This document shows, piece by piece, positions 47,653-56,560 of a DNA stretch of 64,000 nucleotides. Source of the DNA: Bradyrhizobium sp. GTDB taxonomy: Bacteria; Pseudomonadota; Alphaproteobacteria; Rhizobiales; Xanthobacteraceae. Position 1 is the first letter of the stretch. Each line of letters begins with the position of its first letter. The stretch is taken from assembly GCF_004799405.1 (NCBI RefSeq), contig NZ_SSMW01000011.1, positions 1 to 64,000 on the forward strand. Direction: 5' to 3'. Both the position numbers and the translations under genes were made by a program. The notes under the pieces are model-generated. The model was given only the letters and a program-made list of their open reading frames with translations. It did not search any database and had not been told where the DNA came from.

Positions 47653-48240
47653 CTAGCGGTCGGCGAGCGGAGGCGATAACCCGCTCGGCATTTCTTCTTG
47701 AAACACATGGCCGACGGTCATCGTCGCCGGATCGAAATACAGCGTGAAGCGAACCAGCCGCATGATGTAACGCAGCAGCATCAGCGCGCTGCCTACCGGC
47801 AAAGCGAGATAGTAAATCCACATCGGAAATTGCAGGTCGGTCGAACTGGTCTCGTCGATCAACAGCGAGGTGTCGACGATCTGCCAGCCGTACCAGATCA
47901 GCGAACCGCAAAACACGATGGCGACGAGGCAATTGAAGATCTCGACGAGGCGCAGGTATCGCGGCGGCAGCAGCCGCAGCACCAGGTCGGGGCGGACATG
48001 GCCGTCGCGGCGCACGAGCTGGCTGGAGACGATCATGATCGCCCAGATGATGAGATAGACGATCACTTCCTCGGCGTAGCTGATGGCCCGCCCGGGATCG
48101 ATGTAGCGTCCGATCACCTGCAGCAGCCCGATCACCAGCGCGACAAGACCGAGAAGGCCCACCAGGGTCTCCTCGATCCAATCCCACCAGCCGAGTGCGG
48201 CCGACGCTTTCGACCAGGCCCCCGTCGATGCCATGCTCAA
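47653..48240 (-). CDS. dctQ: TRAP transporter small membrane subunit (DctQ)
   Basis: A 195-residue protein with four membrane helices (starting VGLLGLVALVIGLLQVIGRY, and AEEVIVYLIIWAIMIVSSQL) of the DctQ family. It scaffolds DctM. Its start overlaps the dctP stop by four bases, and dctM follows at 24 bases. Function follows from family and context. Confidence 0.9.
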   Translation of the reverse strand: MSMASTGAWSKASAALGWWDWIEETLVGLLGLVALVIGLLQVIGRYIDPGRAISYAEEVIVYLIIWAIMIVSSQLVRRDGHVRPDLVLRLLPPRYLRLVEIFNCLVAIVFCGSLIWYGWQIVDTSLLIDETSSTDLQFPMWIYYLALPVGSALMLLRYIMRLVRFTLYFDPATMTVGHVFQEEMPSGLSPPLADR

Positions 48241-49271
48241 CTGCCGCTGGTGGTTTCAGCCACGATGAGTTTGACCATCTCGGGCGAGACCTTGATCTCT
48301 TTCGCCATCTGGTCCTGCTCGGCCATCATCTGCTTCCGTTCCGCAGCGCTTTGCTCGGCGGTCGGGTCGGAGAACTTGATGCCATGCTCCTGCAGCGTGG
48401 TGCGCGCCTTGGTCTGGGCCGCCGCCATGTTGGCGCGATAGGCCGGGATGTTCTGCGCCCATACGTCCGTCATCGTCTTCTGCAGATCGGGCGACAGCTT
48501 GTCCCAGAACACCTGGCTCACCAGCGGAATATATTCGGCGATGAACTGATGATCCTCCAGCGCATATTTGACGCCGGAATCCCAGAGCTTGGCGCTGACC
48601 AGACTTTCGTTCGAACTGACCAGTCCATCGAAGGTGCCCTGCGACAGCGCCAGGGGAACGTTGGGCCACGCCGTGGTATTGGGGATCGCTCCGAGGAAGC
48701 GGGCGCGCCACGCCTGGCCTGCACCGCCGGAGTTGCGGATCTTCATGCCCTTGAGGTCAGTCAGGCTGGCGATCGGCTTGTTGGAGCTGTACCAGTTCTG
48801 AAAACCGAGATCGAGATACGGCCCGAGCACGTGCGAACGCAGCTTTTGCTGAATCTGGCCGTTGAGATACTGGCCAGGCTTGCCGTCAATGACCTTGTGA
48901 ATGAGGTCGATCGGCTGTCCGTAAAGCACCGGAAGCTGGAAACAATCCGCGTCGGAGACGATGCCGGTGATGGTCCAGCTGCCGGGCGCCGCCATCTCGA
49001 CCTGGCCCTGGATCAGCGCCTTGCCGACTTCGAGATCGGGATAGAGCTGTCCGCTCTCAAAGATTTCGGTCTTGATCTTGCCGCCCGCGGCGGCCTCGAC
49101 CTTGCCGAGATAGTCCTTCATCGAGACGTTGCGCAGATGCGAAGGCGCGGTATCGAGCGACAGCCGCAGGCGCATGGGCTCGTCGGCCCGCGCGGAGCGG
49201 ATAAACGCCGGCGCCGCAATGGCGGCAACCGAAGCGAGGGCAAAACTGCGGCGTGATAGACGCTGTGTCAT
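48237..49271 (-). CDS. dctP: TRAP transporter substrate-binding protein (DctP)
   Basis: A 344-residue periplasmic protein of the DctP family. It begins with a twin-arginine signal (TQRLSRRSFALASVAAIAAP), so it may be exported folded by Tat. The family's conserved substrate arginine region is seen in DLKGMKIRNSGG. Substrate unknown; relatives bind C4-dicarboxylates, 2-keto acids or aromatic acids. ATG 49271 has GGGAGGAT upstream. The frame stays open further without ribosome site. The three genes dctP-dctQ-dctM form a complete TRAP unit. Confidence 0.9.
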   Translation of the reverse strand: MTQRLSRRSFALASVAAIAAPAFIRSARADEPMRLRLSLDTAPSHLRNVSMKDYLGKVEAAAGGKIKTEIFESGQLYPDLEVGKALIQGQVEMAAPGSWTITGIVSDADCFQLPVLYGQPIDLIHKVIDGKPGQYLNGQIQQKLRSHVLGPYLDLGFQNWYSSNKPIASLTDLKGMKIRNSGGAGQAWRARFLGAIPNTTAWPNVPLALSQGTFDGLVSSNESLVSAKLWDSGVKYALEDHQFIAEYIPLVSQVFWDKLSPDLQKTMTDVWAQNIPAYRANMAAAQTKARTTLQEHGIKFSDPTAEQSAAERKQMMAEQDQMAKEIKVSPEMVKLIVAETTSGS

Positions 49272-49504
49272 TTTATATCCTCCCGATGCGTTAATTGTGC
49301 CAGCCGGCAACCTCAAAAAGCTGGGACCGCCGGACGCTTTGACGGGAGCATAACCTTGCCGCCCCCGGATCGGCAACGCGCAATCATGCCCGGGGGATTG
49401 GTGTTCGACTAATTGACCTCGAATGGCGGACGGCGAGATAACGGGGAGATGTCCGTTTGCCTCTATAAACAAAACGTGCAGTTCGGAAGCGTCATGGTTA
49501 CAGA

Positions 49505-50872
49505 ATGTATGAGGACTTTTGTAACAGGGCCTTGAACGAAGTGAGCGACGATTCTCCCGGCGCGACGATATCGAGGCTTGGTCCGAATGCCGGCTGGCGC
49601 TTTTGGCTGGCGATCGTGCTCACCGGTCTTGGCACCGGCGCAAGCGCTGCGGCACTGACGCTGATGCTGCAGGCCGTCCAGCACATCATGTGGCCCGGTA
49701 ACGCTGCAACTTTGCTGGACGCCGCTGCCCAGGCAACGCCCTGGCGGCACATTGTCGTACTTTTGGGAGCGGGACTCGTGACGGGCGCCGGCCAGATCGT
49801 CCTGGTGCGTCTGACCAGCAGCAACAGCATCGACATCACCGAAGCAATCTGGTTTTCCGCGGGGCGGTTGCCGGCATTACGCACATTGGGCAGTGCGGTG
49901 TTGTCCGTTATTCTGGTTGGAATGGGTGCTTCGCTCGGACGCGAAGGCGCGCCCAAGCAGGCCGGCGCGGTCATCGCCAATGTCCTGTCGGACAAAACCG
50001 GCCTGTCCGACGAACAACGCCGACTGCTGGTTGCTTGCGGGGCGGGAGCCGGCATGGCTGCGGCCTACGGCGTACCGCTGGGCGGCGCGTTGTTCGCGCT
50101 CGAAGTCCTGCGCGGAATGCTGGCTTTGAGGCTGGTGTTGCCGGCGCTTTTGACCTCGCTCATTGCAACGGCAACCGCGTTTGTGGTTTTGCCCGATGCG
50201 CCGACCTACATCATTCCTCATTTCGATAGTTCAGCGATCAATCTGGCCCTGGCGCTGCTTGTTGGACCGATAGCCGGTCTCGTGTCGGTTGGGTTTGTGC
50301 GAACGATCGCATGGGCCGATCGAAACAGGCCAAGGCACGGGCGGCGATTAATTGCTCCGGTACTGGCGCTCGGAGTGCTCGGGCTCGTATCGATCCCGTT
50401 CCCGCAATTGCTTGGGAACGGCAAGGACATCGCCCAGCTTGCATTCGCCAATGAGATTCCGTTCGCGCTTTTGCTGGCCTTGCTGGTTCTCAAACCGGCC
50501 GCGACCGTGCTGTGCCTGGGGAGCGGCGTGCCCGGAGGCTTGTTTACGCCATCGCTGGCGCTGGGGGCGCTGCTCGGCGCGGTTGTCGGCCAAGTCTTTG
50601 CTCTCGTTTGGCCGGACGTGCAACCGGCACTCGTTGCCATTGTTGGCGCCGGCGCTGTGCTGGCCGCGACCACGCAGGGACCCATTTCGGCTGTCGTGTT
50701 GATGATGGAACTGACCGGGCAGGACCGGTCATTCATCGTGCCTTTATTGCTTGCCGTGGTGATGGCGACGCTGGTTTCGCGATTGATCGAACCGCGCTCG
50801 ATCTATGATGCAAGATTGACCGACGAAGAGATCGCGCAAAGACAAAAACTGCGTGAGCCGGCGAAGCGCTAA
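49505..50872 (+). CDS. ClC-type chloride channel/transporter
   Basis: A 455-residue membrane protein of the ClC family with about 16-18 helical segments. The gating glutamate is in GASLGREGAPK (about Glu147) and the later motif SGVPGGLFTPSLALG matches the anion-site loop GGxFxP. No CBS domains. The first family motif (GSGIP) is not seen; the corresponding stretch reads SSNSIDITEAI, so selectivity may differ. It could move chloride or another anion in exchange for protons. The start ATG 49505 has no strong ribosome site; a short overlapping frame begins at 49494. Confidence 0.85.
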   Translation: MYEDFCNRALNEVSDDSPGATISRLGPNAGWRFWLAIVLTGLGTGASAAALTLMLQAVQHIMWPGNAATLLDAAAQATPWRHIVVLLGAGLVTGAGQIVLVRLTSSNSIDITEAIWFSAGRLPALRTLGSAVLSVILVGMGASLGREGAPKQAGAVIANVLSDKTGLSDEQRRLLVACGAGAGMAAAYGVPLGGALFALEVLRGMLALRLVLPALLTSLIATATAFVVLPDAPTYIIPHFDSSAINLALALLVGPIAGLVSVGFVRTIAWADRNRPRHGRRLIAPVLALGVLGLVSIPFPQLLGNGKDIAQLAFANEIPFALLLALLVLKPAATVLCLGSGVPGGLFTPSLALGALLGAVVGQVFALVWPDVQPALVAIVGAGAVLAATTQGPISAVVLMMELTGQDRSFIVPLLLAVVMATLVSRLIEPRSIYDARLTDEEIAQRQKLREPAKR

Positions 50873-50915
50873 CCCAACACACGCTTTCCGACGAGGCTGC
50901 GCAGTCGAAGCAAGC

Positions 50916-51302
50916 TCACTCCCGCAGTATCGGATGCTCGTTCAGGACGTCTTCTCTCATCGAGACCGCCTGAATCGCGCGAAACAGTACCCGCGCTGTC
51001 CTCAAATTATTGGCCGTCACGCACAGGTTCACGATCTGGCGTACCGAGGAATCGCGCAACAGGTCATCGGAAATCTTGATGGCGATTTCCATGGCGGTCT
51101 TGGCGGCGTGTTCGTACCTTTCGCTCTCGTATTGGTGCTTTTTGTTATCCGGGCGGCCGGTAAAGGCGGCTACTTTTTCGGCACTATCGGTAGCCGAGCG
51201 GCAGATGTCGCGTATCTTGTGAGCCGCTTCGATATCGCCGATCGGCCACTGGATCGCTTCGTCCCAGACTTCCTCGCGCTTGTCCTTGCTGAACCACCAC
51301 AT
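50916..51302 (-). CDS. Small hypothetical helical protein
   Basis: I do not recognise this 128-residue protein. It is rich in charged residues, appears all-helical, and has no signal peptide or membrane segment. It starts WWFSKDKREEVWDEA. Cysteines are few (DICRSA and NLCVTA). The ATG at 51302, after AGGGCGGGG, was chosen over one nine codons upstream that lacks a ribosome site. The gene lies in a small gap between the convergent ClC gene and the GlcD-like gene; its own neighbours do not suggest a function. Confidence 0.55.
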   Translation of the reverse strand: MWWFSKDKREEVWDEAIQWPIGDIEAAHKIRDICRSATDSAEKVAAFTGRPDNKKHQYESERYEHAAKTAMEIAIKISDDLLRDSSVRQIVNLCVTANNLRTARVLFRAIQAVSMREDVLNEHPILRE

Positions 51303-51374
51303 CGCCCCGCCCTGAATACCCTCAAGCATAAATCGCCATGGTACAATTCGCAGCGGTGTATTGTGAATACAGGC

Positions 51375-52793
51375 CTACACCGCCGGCACGATCTTTCCGG
51401 GATTGAAAATATTCTGCGGATCGAGCGCCCGCTTCAGCGCGCGCATGGCGTCGATCGCCTCTGGTCCAAGTTCGGCTTCCAGATATTTCTGCTTGCCCTG
51501 CCCGATGCCGTGCTCGCCGGTGCAGGTCCCGCCCATTGCCTGCGCGCGCTCCACCAGGCGATGCATGAAGTCCTCGCCGCGCGCCATCTCGTCGGCGTCA
51601 TCGACATCGCACAGCAGCGAACAGTGGAAATTGCCGTCACCGACATGACCGACGATCGGCGACTGCAGATTGAGGCGTTTCAAATCCTCTTCGGTTTCGG
51701 TCACGCAATCGGCCAGCCGCGAAATCGGCACGCAGACATCGGTCGCCACCACGCCGGAACCGACACGCAAGGCCTTCACCGCCCAATAGGCGTCGTGGCG
51801 CGCCTGCCAGAGCCTGGTGCGGTCCTCGGGCTTGGTGGTCCAGGTGAAATCGCCGCCGCCGCACTCCTTGGCGATCTCGTGGAAGTTCTTCGACTGCTCG
51901 GCGACCTCGTTCTCGCTGCCATGGAATTCAAGCAGCAGCAGCGGCGTCTCCGGCAGCGACAGTTTCGAATAGGAATTGCAGGCCCGGACCTGCTCGGCGT
52001 TGAGCAGCTCGATACGCGCGACGGGAATGCCGGTTTGAATGGCCAGGATGGTCGCCTGGCAGGCGCCCCGCACGCTGTCGAACGAACAGGCCGCGGCGGC
52101 GATGGTCTCGGGAATGCCGCGCAGCTTGATGGTAAGTTCGCAGATGATTCCGAGCGTGCCTTCGGCGCCGACGAACAGATGCGTGAGATCGTAGCCGGCG
52201 GAGGATTTCTTCGAGCGCGTGCCGGTCTTGATGATGCCACCGTCGCCGCGCACCACCTTGAGCGCCAGCACATTGTCGCGCATGGTGCCGTAACGCACCG
52301 CGTTGGTGCCGGAGGCTCTGGTCGACGCCATGCCGCCCAGTGAGGCATCGGCGCCGGGATCGATCGGAAAGAACACGCCCTGGTCGCGCAGATGCTCGTT
52401 CAGCGCCTTGCGGGTGACGCCGGGCTGGATCACGCAATCGAGGTCTTCGGCATGGACCTCAAGCACCTTGTTCATGTCGCGCAGGTCGATGCAGACGCCG
52501 CCGGCCGGGGCGTTGACCTGCCCCTCCAGCGAGGTGCCGGTGCCGAATGCGATCACCGGAACGCCGAAATGAGCGCAGATCCGCACCACGTCCTGAATGT
52601 CCGCTGTCTCCTGCGCCATCACCACGGCATCCGGCGGCTGCGGCGCCAGCCAGGTCGTGGTATGCGCGTGCTGGTCGCGCACCGCCTGCGAGGTGATCAG
52701 GCGGTTGCCGAACCGCGCGGCCAGCGCTTCAATGGTGCTCGCCAGCGCCGCCGGTTCCGGCCGCTTCAAGTGATTGGTGACGGTCAAACCCAC
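51375..52793 (-). CDS. FAD-linked oxidase, GlcD/D-lactate dehydrogenase type
   Basis: A 472-residue flavoprotein. The N-terminal PCMH-type FAD domain contains FGTGTSLEGQVNAPAGGVCIDL and DPGADASLGGMASTRASGTNAVRYG; the C-terminal FAD-oxidase domain ends with the conserved GTCTGEHGIGQGKQ. Such enzymes oxidise 2-hydroxy acids such as D-lactate, glycolate or D-2-hydroxyglutarate and pass electrons to the respiratory chain. No partner glcE or glcF is adjacent, so single-subunit Dld-type activity is most likely. It is divergent from the thioesterase gene. Confidence 0.88.
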   Translation of the reverse strand: MGLTVTNHLKRPEPAALASTIEALAARFGNRLITSQAVRDQHAHTTTWLAPQPPDAVVMAQETADIQDVVRICAHFGVPVIAFGTGTSLEGQVNAPAGGVCIDLRDMNKVLEVHAEDLDCVIQPGVTRKALNEHLRDQGVFFPIDPGADASLGGMASTRASGTNAVRYGTMRDNVLALKVVRGDGGIIKTGTRSKKSSAGYDLTHLFVGAEGTLGIICELTIKLRGIPETIAAAACSFDSVRGACQATILAIQTGIPVARIELLNAEQVRACNSYSKLSLPETPLLLLEFHGSENEVAEQSKNFHEIAKECGGGDFTWTTKPEDRTRLWQARHDAYWAVKALRVGSGVVATDVCVPISRLADCVTETEEDLKRLNLQSPIVGHVGDGNFHCSLLCDVDDADEMARGEDFMHRLVERAQAMGGTCTGEHGIGQGKQKYLEAELGPEAIDAMRALKRALDPQNIFNPGKIVPAV

Positions 52794-52870
52794 GCGATAT
52801 CCTCCCGCTCCAGGACCGTGGCAAAGGATATATAAGGGGTCAAGGGATCATCGGACAAATGGAGACGGGA

Positions 52871-53383
52871 ATGACGCGCGAAGCCGCCGCCGACGAACTA
52901 CTGCTGCGGCCGGCGCCGTTTTTGTCGTCGGTGATGCAGATCGAGCCGCAATGGATCGACTACAACGCCCATCTCAACATGGCCTATTACAATGTGATGT
53001 TCGACCGCGCCATCGACGAATTATGGCTCAAGCTCGGGATCGGCCCCGGCTACATGAAGGCGCGAAACGGCTCGACCTTCACCGCCGAATGCCACGTGCG
53101 CTATTTGCGGGAGATCCATCTCGGTGATCCCGTCCAGGTTTCGATCCTGCTGGTCGGAGCCGACGAGAAGCGGCTACATACGTTCGAGGAATTGCGTCAC
53201 GCCAGCGAAGGCTGGCTCTCCGCCACATCGGAAAACATGACCATTCACATCGACATGATTGCGCGAAAGACCGCGCCGTTTCCTCCCGATATCCGCGCCC
53301 GCATCAAGGCGGTCGCGAATGCCCACCGCGCCATCGCGCGCCCCGAAGGCATCGGCCGGAAGATTGCGATGCCTTCGAAATAG
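52871..53383 (+). CDS. Hot-dog fold acyl-CoA thioesterase-like protein
   Basis: A 170-residue protein with a thioesterase fold: WIDYNAHLNMAYYNVMFD (the substrate Asn/His region) and FTAECHVRYLREIHLGDPV. It is close to the 4-hydroxybenzoyl-CoA and carnitine/betaine-associated thioesterase groups. It lies 5' to 5' with the flavoprotein gene across about 77 bases. A start four codons upstream exists, but ATG 52871 has GGAG six bases before it and is preferred. Substrate unknown. Confidence 0.8.
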   Translation: MTREAAADELLLRPAPFLSSVMQIEPQWIDYNAHLNMAYYNVMFDRAIDELWLKLGIGPGYMKARNGSTFTAECHVRYLREIHLGDPVQVSILLVGADEKRLHTFEELRHASEGWLSATSENMTIHIDMIARKTAPFPPDIRARIKAVANAHRAIARPEGIGRKIAMPSK

Positions 53384-53390
53384 CGAAACG

Positions 53391-53564
53391 TCAGACGCGG
53401 GTGCGTCCGCGCGCCAGCCCAATCACGGCCGAGATCAGGAACAGCACCACCGCGATAAAGAAGATGGTCTTGGCGATTTCGATGGATACCCCGGCGATAC
53501 CGCCGAAGCCCAGCACGCCGGCGATCAGCGCGACGATCAGGAACGTAACGACCCAGCTCAGCAT
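53391..53564 (-). CDS. DUF1328 small membrane protein
   Basis: A 57-residue protein with two hydrophobic stretches (WVVTFLIVALIAGVLGFGGI and TIFFIAVVLFLISAVIGLA), matching the DUF1328/YtjA family. Such proteins are often stress-induced in rhizobia, although no clear EcfG promoter is visible. The ATG at 53564 follows AGAGGT; a long upstream extension in frame is not protein-like. The gene is convergent with the thioesterase. Confidence 0.85.
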   Translation of the reverse strand: MLSWVVTFLIVALIAGVLGFGGIAGVSIEIAKTIFFIAVVLFLISAVIGLARGRTRV

Positions 53565-53861
53565 GACACGACCTCTGTTTCCACATTCTGTTTCGACATC
53601 GGCGCGGCCGAAGCCGCCGCGCGGATTGTTAAAATAAGCCGGGATCGGAACAAAGGTTCCGGCGGGGCCGCCGGCCTGCAACGGCGAAAAAAGGCCGCCT
53701 CCGAAGGAACAAATCCGCGCCGGTGGCCGAACCGGTGCGGGCCCGCGCGGCGGGATAACTGCTGTCAAATCGCCCGCCGAAGCCCTATATGCCCTTCAAT
53801 CCTGCTATGAAGGCTCCCCTCCACCGCCTCACGGTGCCATCGTGGGGCCAAGACGATTCGC

Positions 53862-56492
53862 ATGACCGAGCCGAACAAGCTGCCCCATCACGGCGTGCCC
53901 GACCATCAGCCCGCGGCCGGTGGCATCGCCGCGCGCGCGCGCGCGACGGCGACCCCGCACTATCTCGCAGGGCTCAATCCCGAGCAGCGCGAGGCGGTGG
54001 AAACGCTGGACGGGCCTGTCTTGGTGCTGGCGGGCGCCGGCACCGGCAAGACCCGGGTGCTGACCACGCGCATCGCCCACATCCTCAGCATGGGCCGGGC
54101 GCGCCCCAATGAAATCCTGTCGGTGACCTTCACCAACAAGGCGGCGCGCGAGATGAAGCTGCGGCTCGGCCACATGCTCGGCCAGGCCGTCGAAGGCATG
54201 CCGTGGCTCGGCACCTTTCATTCGATCGGCGGGCGTATCCTGCGCTTTCATGCCGAAATGGTGCAGCTGAAATCCAACTTCACCGTGCTCGATGTCGACG
54301 ACCAGGTCCGCCTGCTGAAACAGCTTCTGACGGCCGACAATATCGACGACAAACGCTGGCCAGCGAGGATGCTTGCCGGCCTGATCGACGGCTGGAAGAA
54401 CCGCGGGTTGACGCCGTCTCAACTGCCGCCGGCCGAGGCCGCAGTGTTCGGCAACGGCCGCGGCGGCAAGCTCTATGCGAGCTATCAGGAACGGCTGAAG
54501 ATCCTCAACGCCGCCGATTTCGGCGATCTGCTGCTGGAAAACATCCGGCTGTTTCGCGAACATCCCGACGTGCTGCGGCAATACCAGAACCGCTTCAAGT
54601 TCATCCTGGTGGATGAATATCAGGACACCAACGTCGCACAGTATCTGTGGCTGCGGCTGCTGTCGCAGCCGCCGAGTTTTCTTACCTCGCCCCGCTTGCG
54701 GGGAGAGGTCGATGCACGAAGTGCGTCGGGTGAGGGGGAGCCAAACGCGAACGCGGTGCCCGCTGAGAGTCCCCCTCACCCCGACCATCTCCCCGCAAGC
54801 GGGGCGAGGGAGCAGATAGGCGCGCCCTCCTCGCCCCTCAAGAACATCTGCTGCGTCGGCGACGACGACCAGTCGATCTACGGCTGGCGCGGGGCCGAGG
54901 TGGACAACATCCTGCGCTTCGAGCACGACTTTCCCGGCGCCAAGGTGATCAGGCTCGAGCGCAACTACCGCTCCACCGGCCATATCCTGGCCGCGGCCTC
55001 GCACCTGATCGCGCATAACGAGGGACGGCTCGGCAAGACGCTGCGCACCGAAGATGTCGACGGCGAAAAGGTCACCGTCACCGGCTCCTGGGATTCCGAG
55101 GAGGAAGCCCGCGCCATCGGCGAGGAGATCGAGGAGTTGCAGCGCGCCGGCAACAATCTCAACGAGGTCGCGATCCTGGTGCGGGCGTCGTTCCAGATGC
55201 GCGAATTCGAGGACCGCTTCGTCACCCTCGGCCTGCCCTATCGCGTGATCGGCGGTCCGAGGTTTTACGAGCGCGCCGAAATCCGCGACGCACTGGCTTA
55301 TCTGAGGGTGATCAACTCGCCGGCCGACGACCTCGCCTTCGAGCGCATCGTCAACGTGCCGAAGCGCGGCCTTGGCGACGCCACGGTGCAGCTGCTGCAC
55401 GACCACGCCCGCAAGCGCCGGATTCCGCTGTCGGAGGCCGCGCGCGCCGTGGTCGAGACCGATGAGCTGAAGCCGAAAGCGCGGGGATCGTTGCGCGATC
55501 TGCTGGTCAGTTTCGATCGCTGGCGTGCGCAACGCGAGGTGACTTCGCATACGGAATTGGCCGAAATCGTGCTCGACGAGAGCGGCTACACCGAGATGTG
55601 GCAGAAGGATCGCTCGGCCGATGCCGCCGGCCGCCTCGACAACCTCAAGGAACTGGTGCGCTCGATGGAGGAATTCGAGAACCTGCAAGGTTTTCTCGAA
55701 CACATCTCGCTGGTGATGGACCGCGACGGCGGCGCCGAGGACGAGGCGGTGTCATTGATGACGCTGCATTCGGCCAAGGGGCTGGAGTTCGACAACGTGT
55801 TCCTGCCCGGATGGGAAGAGGGCTTGTTCCCGAGCCAGCGCACCCTCGACGAACAGGGCCGCGCCGGACTGGAAGAAGAGAGACGCCTCGCCCATGTCGG
55901 GCTGACCCGCGCCCGCCGCCGCGCCAAGCTCTACTTCGCCACCAACCGGCGGATTCACGGGACGTGGTCGACCACGATCCCGTCGCGCTTTCTTGATGAA
56001 CTGCCGGTACACAATGTCGAGATCACGGAATCCAAGGGCGGTTCCGGCTGGGGCGGCAGCAGCGGCTACGGCCCCTCGCGCTTCGACAATGTGGAATCGT
56101 TCGGCTCCAGCTACACGACGCCGGGCTGGCAGCGCGCGCAGGCCAACCGGGCGCGCAACCAAAGCGGCCGCAAAGGACAGGCCGGCGGCGGTTTCAATGA
56201 AAGCCAGTCACCATTTTCATCCAGCGGCGAATCCTCAGGTTCGCGTAGCGATACCTCGGGCTCGCGAAGCGATGCCTCCGGCGCGCGCAACAAGCGCAGC
56301 CCCATGACCATCGAAGGCGAGCTGGTCGCGAAATCGACCGGCACCACGTCGGAGTTCTCGTTGCACGACCGGGTGTTCCACCAGAAATTCGGCTACGGCC
56401 AGGTGGTCAAAATCGACGGCAACAAACTCACCATCGCGTTCGAAAAAGCCGGCGAGAAAAAGGTGGTCGATAGTTTTGTGGAACGGGCGTGA
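53862..56492 (+). CDS. uvrD: UvrD/PcrA-type DNA helicase carrying an in-frame repeat insertion
   Basis: An 876-residue SF1A helicase with UvrD/PcrA roles in repair and replication restart. Motif I GAGTGKT is at 58-64, motif II DEYQDTN near 251-257, motif III GDDDQSIYGWRGAE near 333-345, and later motifs (GGPRFYERAEIRDALAY, TLHSAKGLEFDNVFLPG, VGLTRARRR) are intact. A Ser/Gly-rich linker (about 725-810) leads to a C-terminal Tudor-like tail. Between motifs II and III, residues 275-316 are encoded by a palindromic repeat; in relatives, LLSQ is followed almost directly by NICCVGDDDQS. The frame is kept, so the protein is probably functional with a surface loop. Confidence 0.93.
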   Translation: MTEPNKLPHHGVPDHQPAAGGIAARARATATPHYLAGLNPEQREAVETLDGPVLVLAGAGTGKTRVLTTRIAHILSMGRARPNEILSVTFTNKAAREMKLRLGHMLGQAVEGMPWLGTFHSIGGRILRFHAEMVQLKSNFTVLDVDDQVRLLKQLLTADNIDDKRWPARMLAGLIDGWKNRGLTPSQLPPAEAAVFGNGRGGKLYASYQERLKILNAADFGDLLLENIRLFREHPDVLRQYQNRFKFILVDEYQDTNVAQYLWLRLLSQPPSFLTSPRLRGEVDARSASGEGEPNANAVPAESPPHPDHLPASGAREQIGAPSSPLKNICCVGDDDQSIYGWRGAEVDNILRFEHDFPGAKVIRLERNYRSTGHILAAASHLIAHNEGRLGKTLRTEDVDGEKVTVTGSWDSEEEARAIGEEIEELQRAGNNLNEVAILVRASFQMREFEDRFVTLGLPYRVIGGPRFYERAEIRDALAYLRVINSPADDLAFERIVNVPKRGLGDATVQLLHDHARKRRIPLSEAARAVVETDELKPKARGSLRDLLVSFDRWRAQREVTSHTELAEIVLDESGYTEMWQKDRSADAAGRLDNLKELVRSMEEFENLQGFLEHISLVMDRDGGAEDEAVSLMTLHSAKGLEFDNVFLPGWEEGLFPSQRTLDEQGRAGLEEERRLAHVGLTRARRRAKLYFATNRRIHGTWSTTIPSRFLDELPVHNVEITESKGGSGWGGSSGYGPSRFDNVESFGSSYTTPGWQRAQANRARNQSGRKGQAGGGFNESQSPFSSSGESSGSRSDTSGSRSDASGARNKRSPMTIEGELVAKSTGTTSEFSLHDRVFHQKFGYGQVVKIDGNKLTIAFEKAGEKKVVDSFVERA
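54685..54809. repeat. Family C palindromic repeat inserted in the uvrD coding region
   Basis: A 125-base element with perfect 22-base terminal inverted repeats (54685-54706 and 54788-54809, starting CCTCGCCCCGC). Further pairing inside: GGTCG with CGACC, GGGTGAGGGGG with CCCCCTCACC, and small hairpin GCAC-GAA-GTGC. It is the same family as the intergenic copy at 27624-27779. It is read through without stop in the uvrD frame. Confidence 0.95.
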
Positions 56493-56560
56493 GCGATTGC
56501 GCAATTGCGCGAGCGTTCCTATCTGTTGATGCCCGACACCCCCTCCTGCCTTAAGTCCCC

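Noticed and set aside
49272..49504. Possible fluoride riboswitch before the ClC gene
   Set aside because: The conserved GGxGATGG and CTGATG segments of the crcB motif were not found.
50853..52343. Long open frame on the plus strand, about 496 residues
   Set aside because: It runs antisense to the GlcD/Dld flavoprotein gene, whose motifs are clear. The plus-strand protein is Arg/His/Gln-rich with no family motif, typical of a shadow frame in high-GC DNA.
53565..53770. EcfG (general stress) promoter before the DUF1328 gene
   Set aside because: GGAACC is present on the minus strand, but no CGTT box was found at the required 16-17 base spacing.
53829..55703. Minus-strand open frame of 624 residues
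   Set aside because: Antisense to uvrD; no domain or motif is recognisable.
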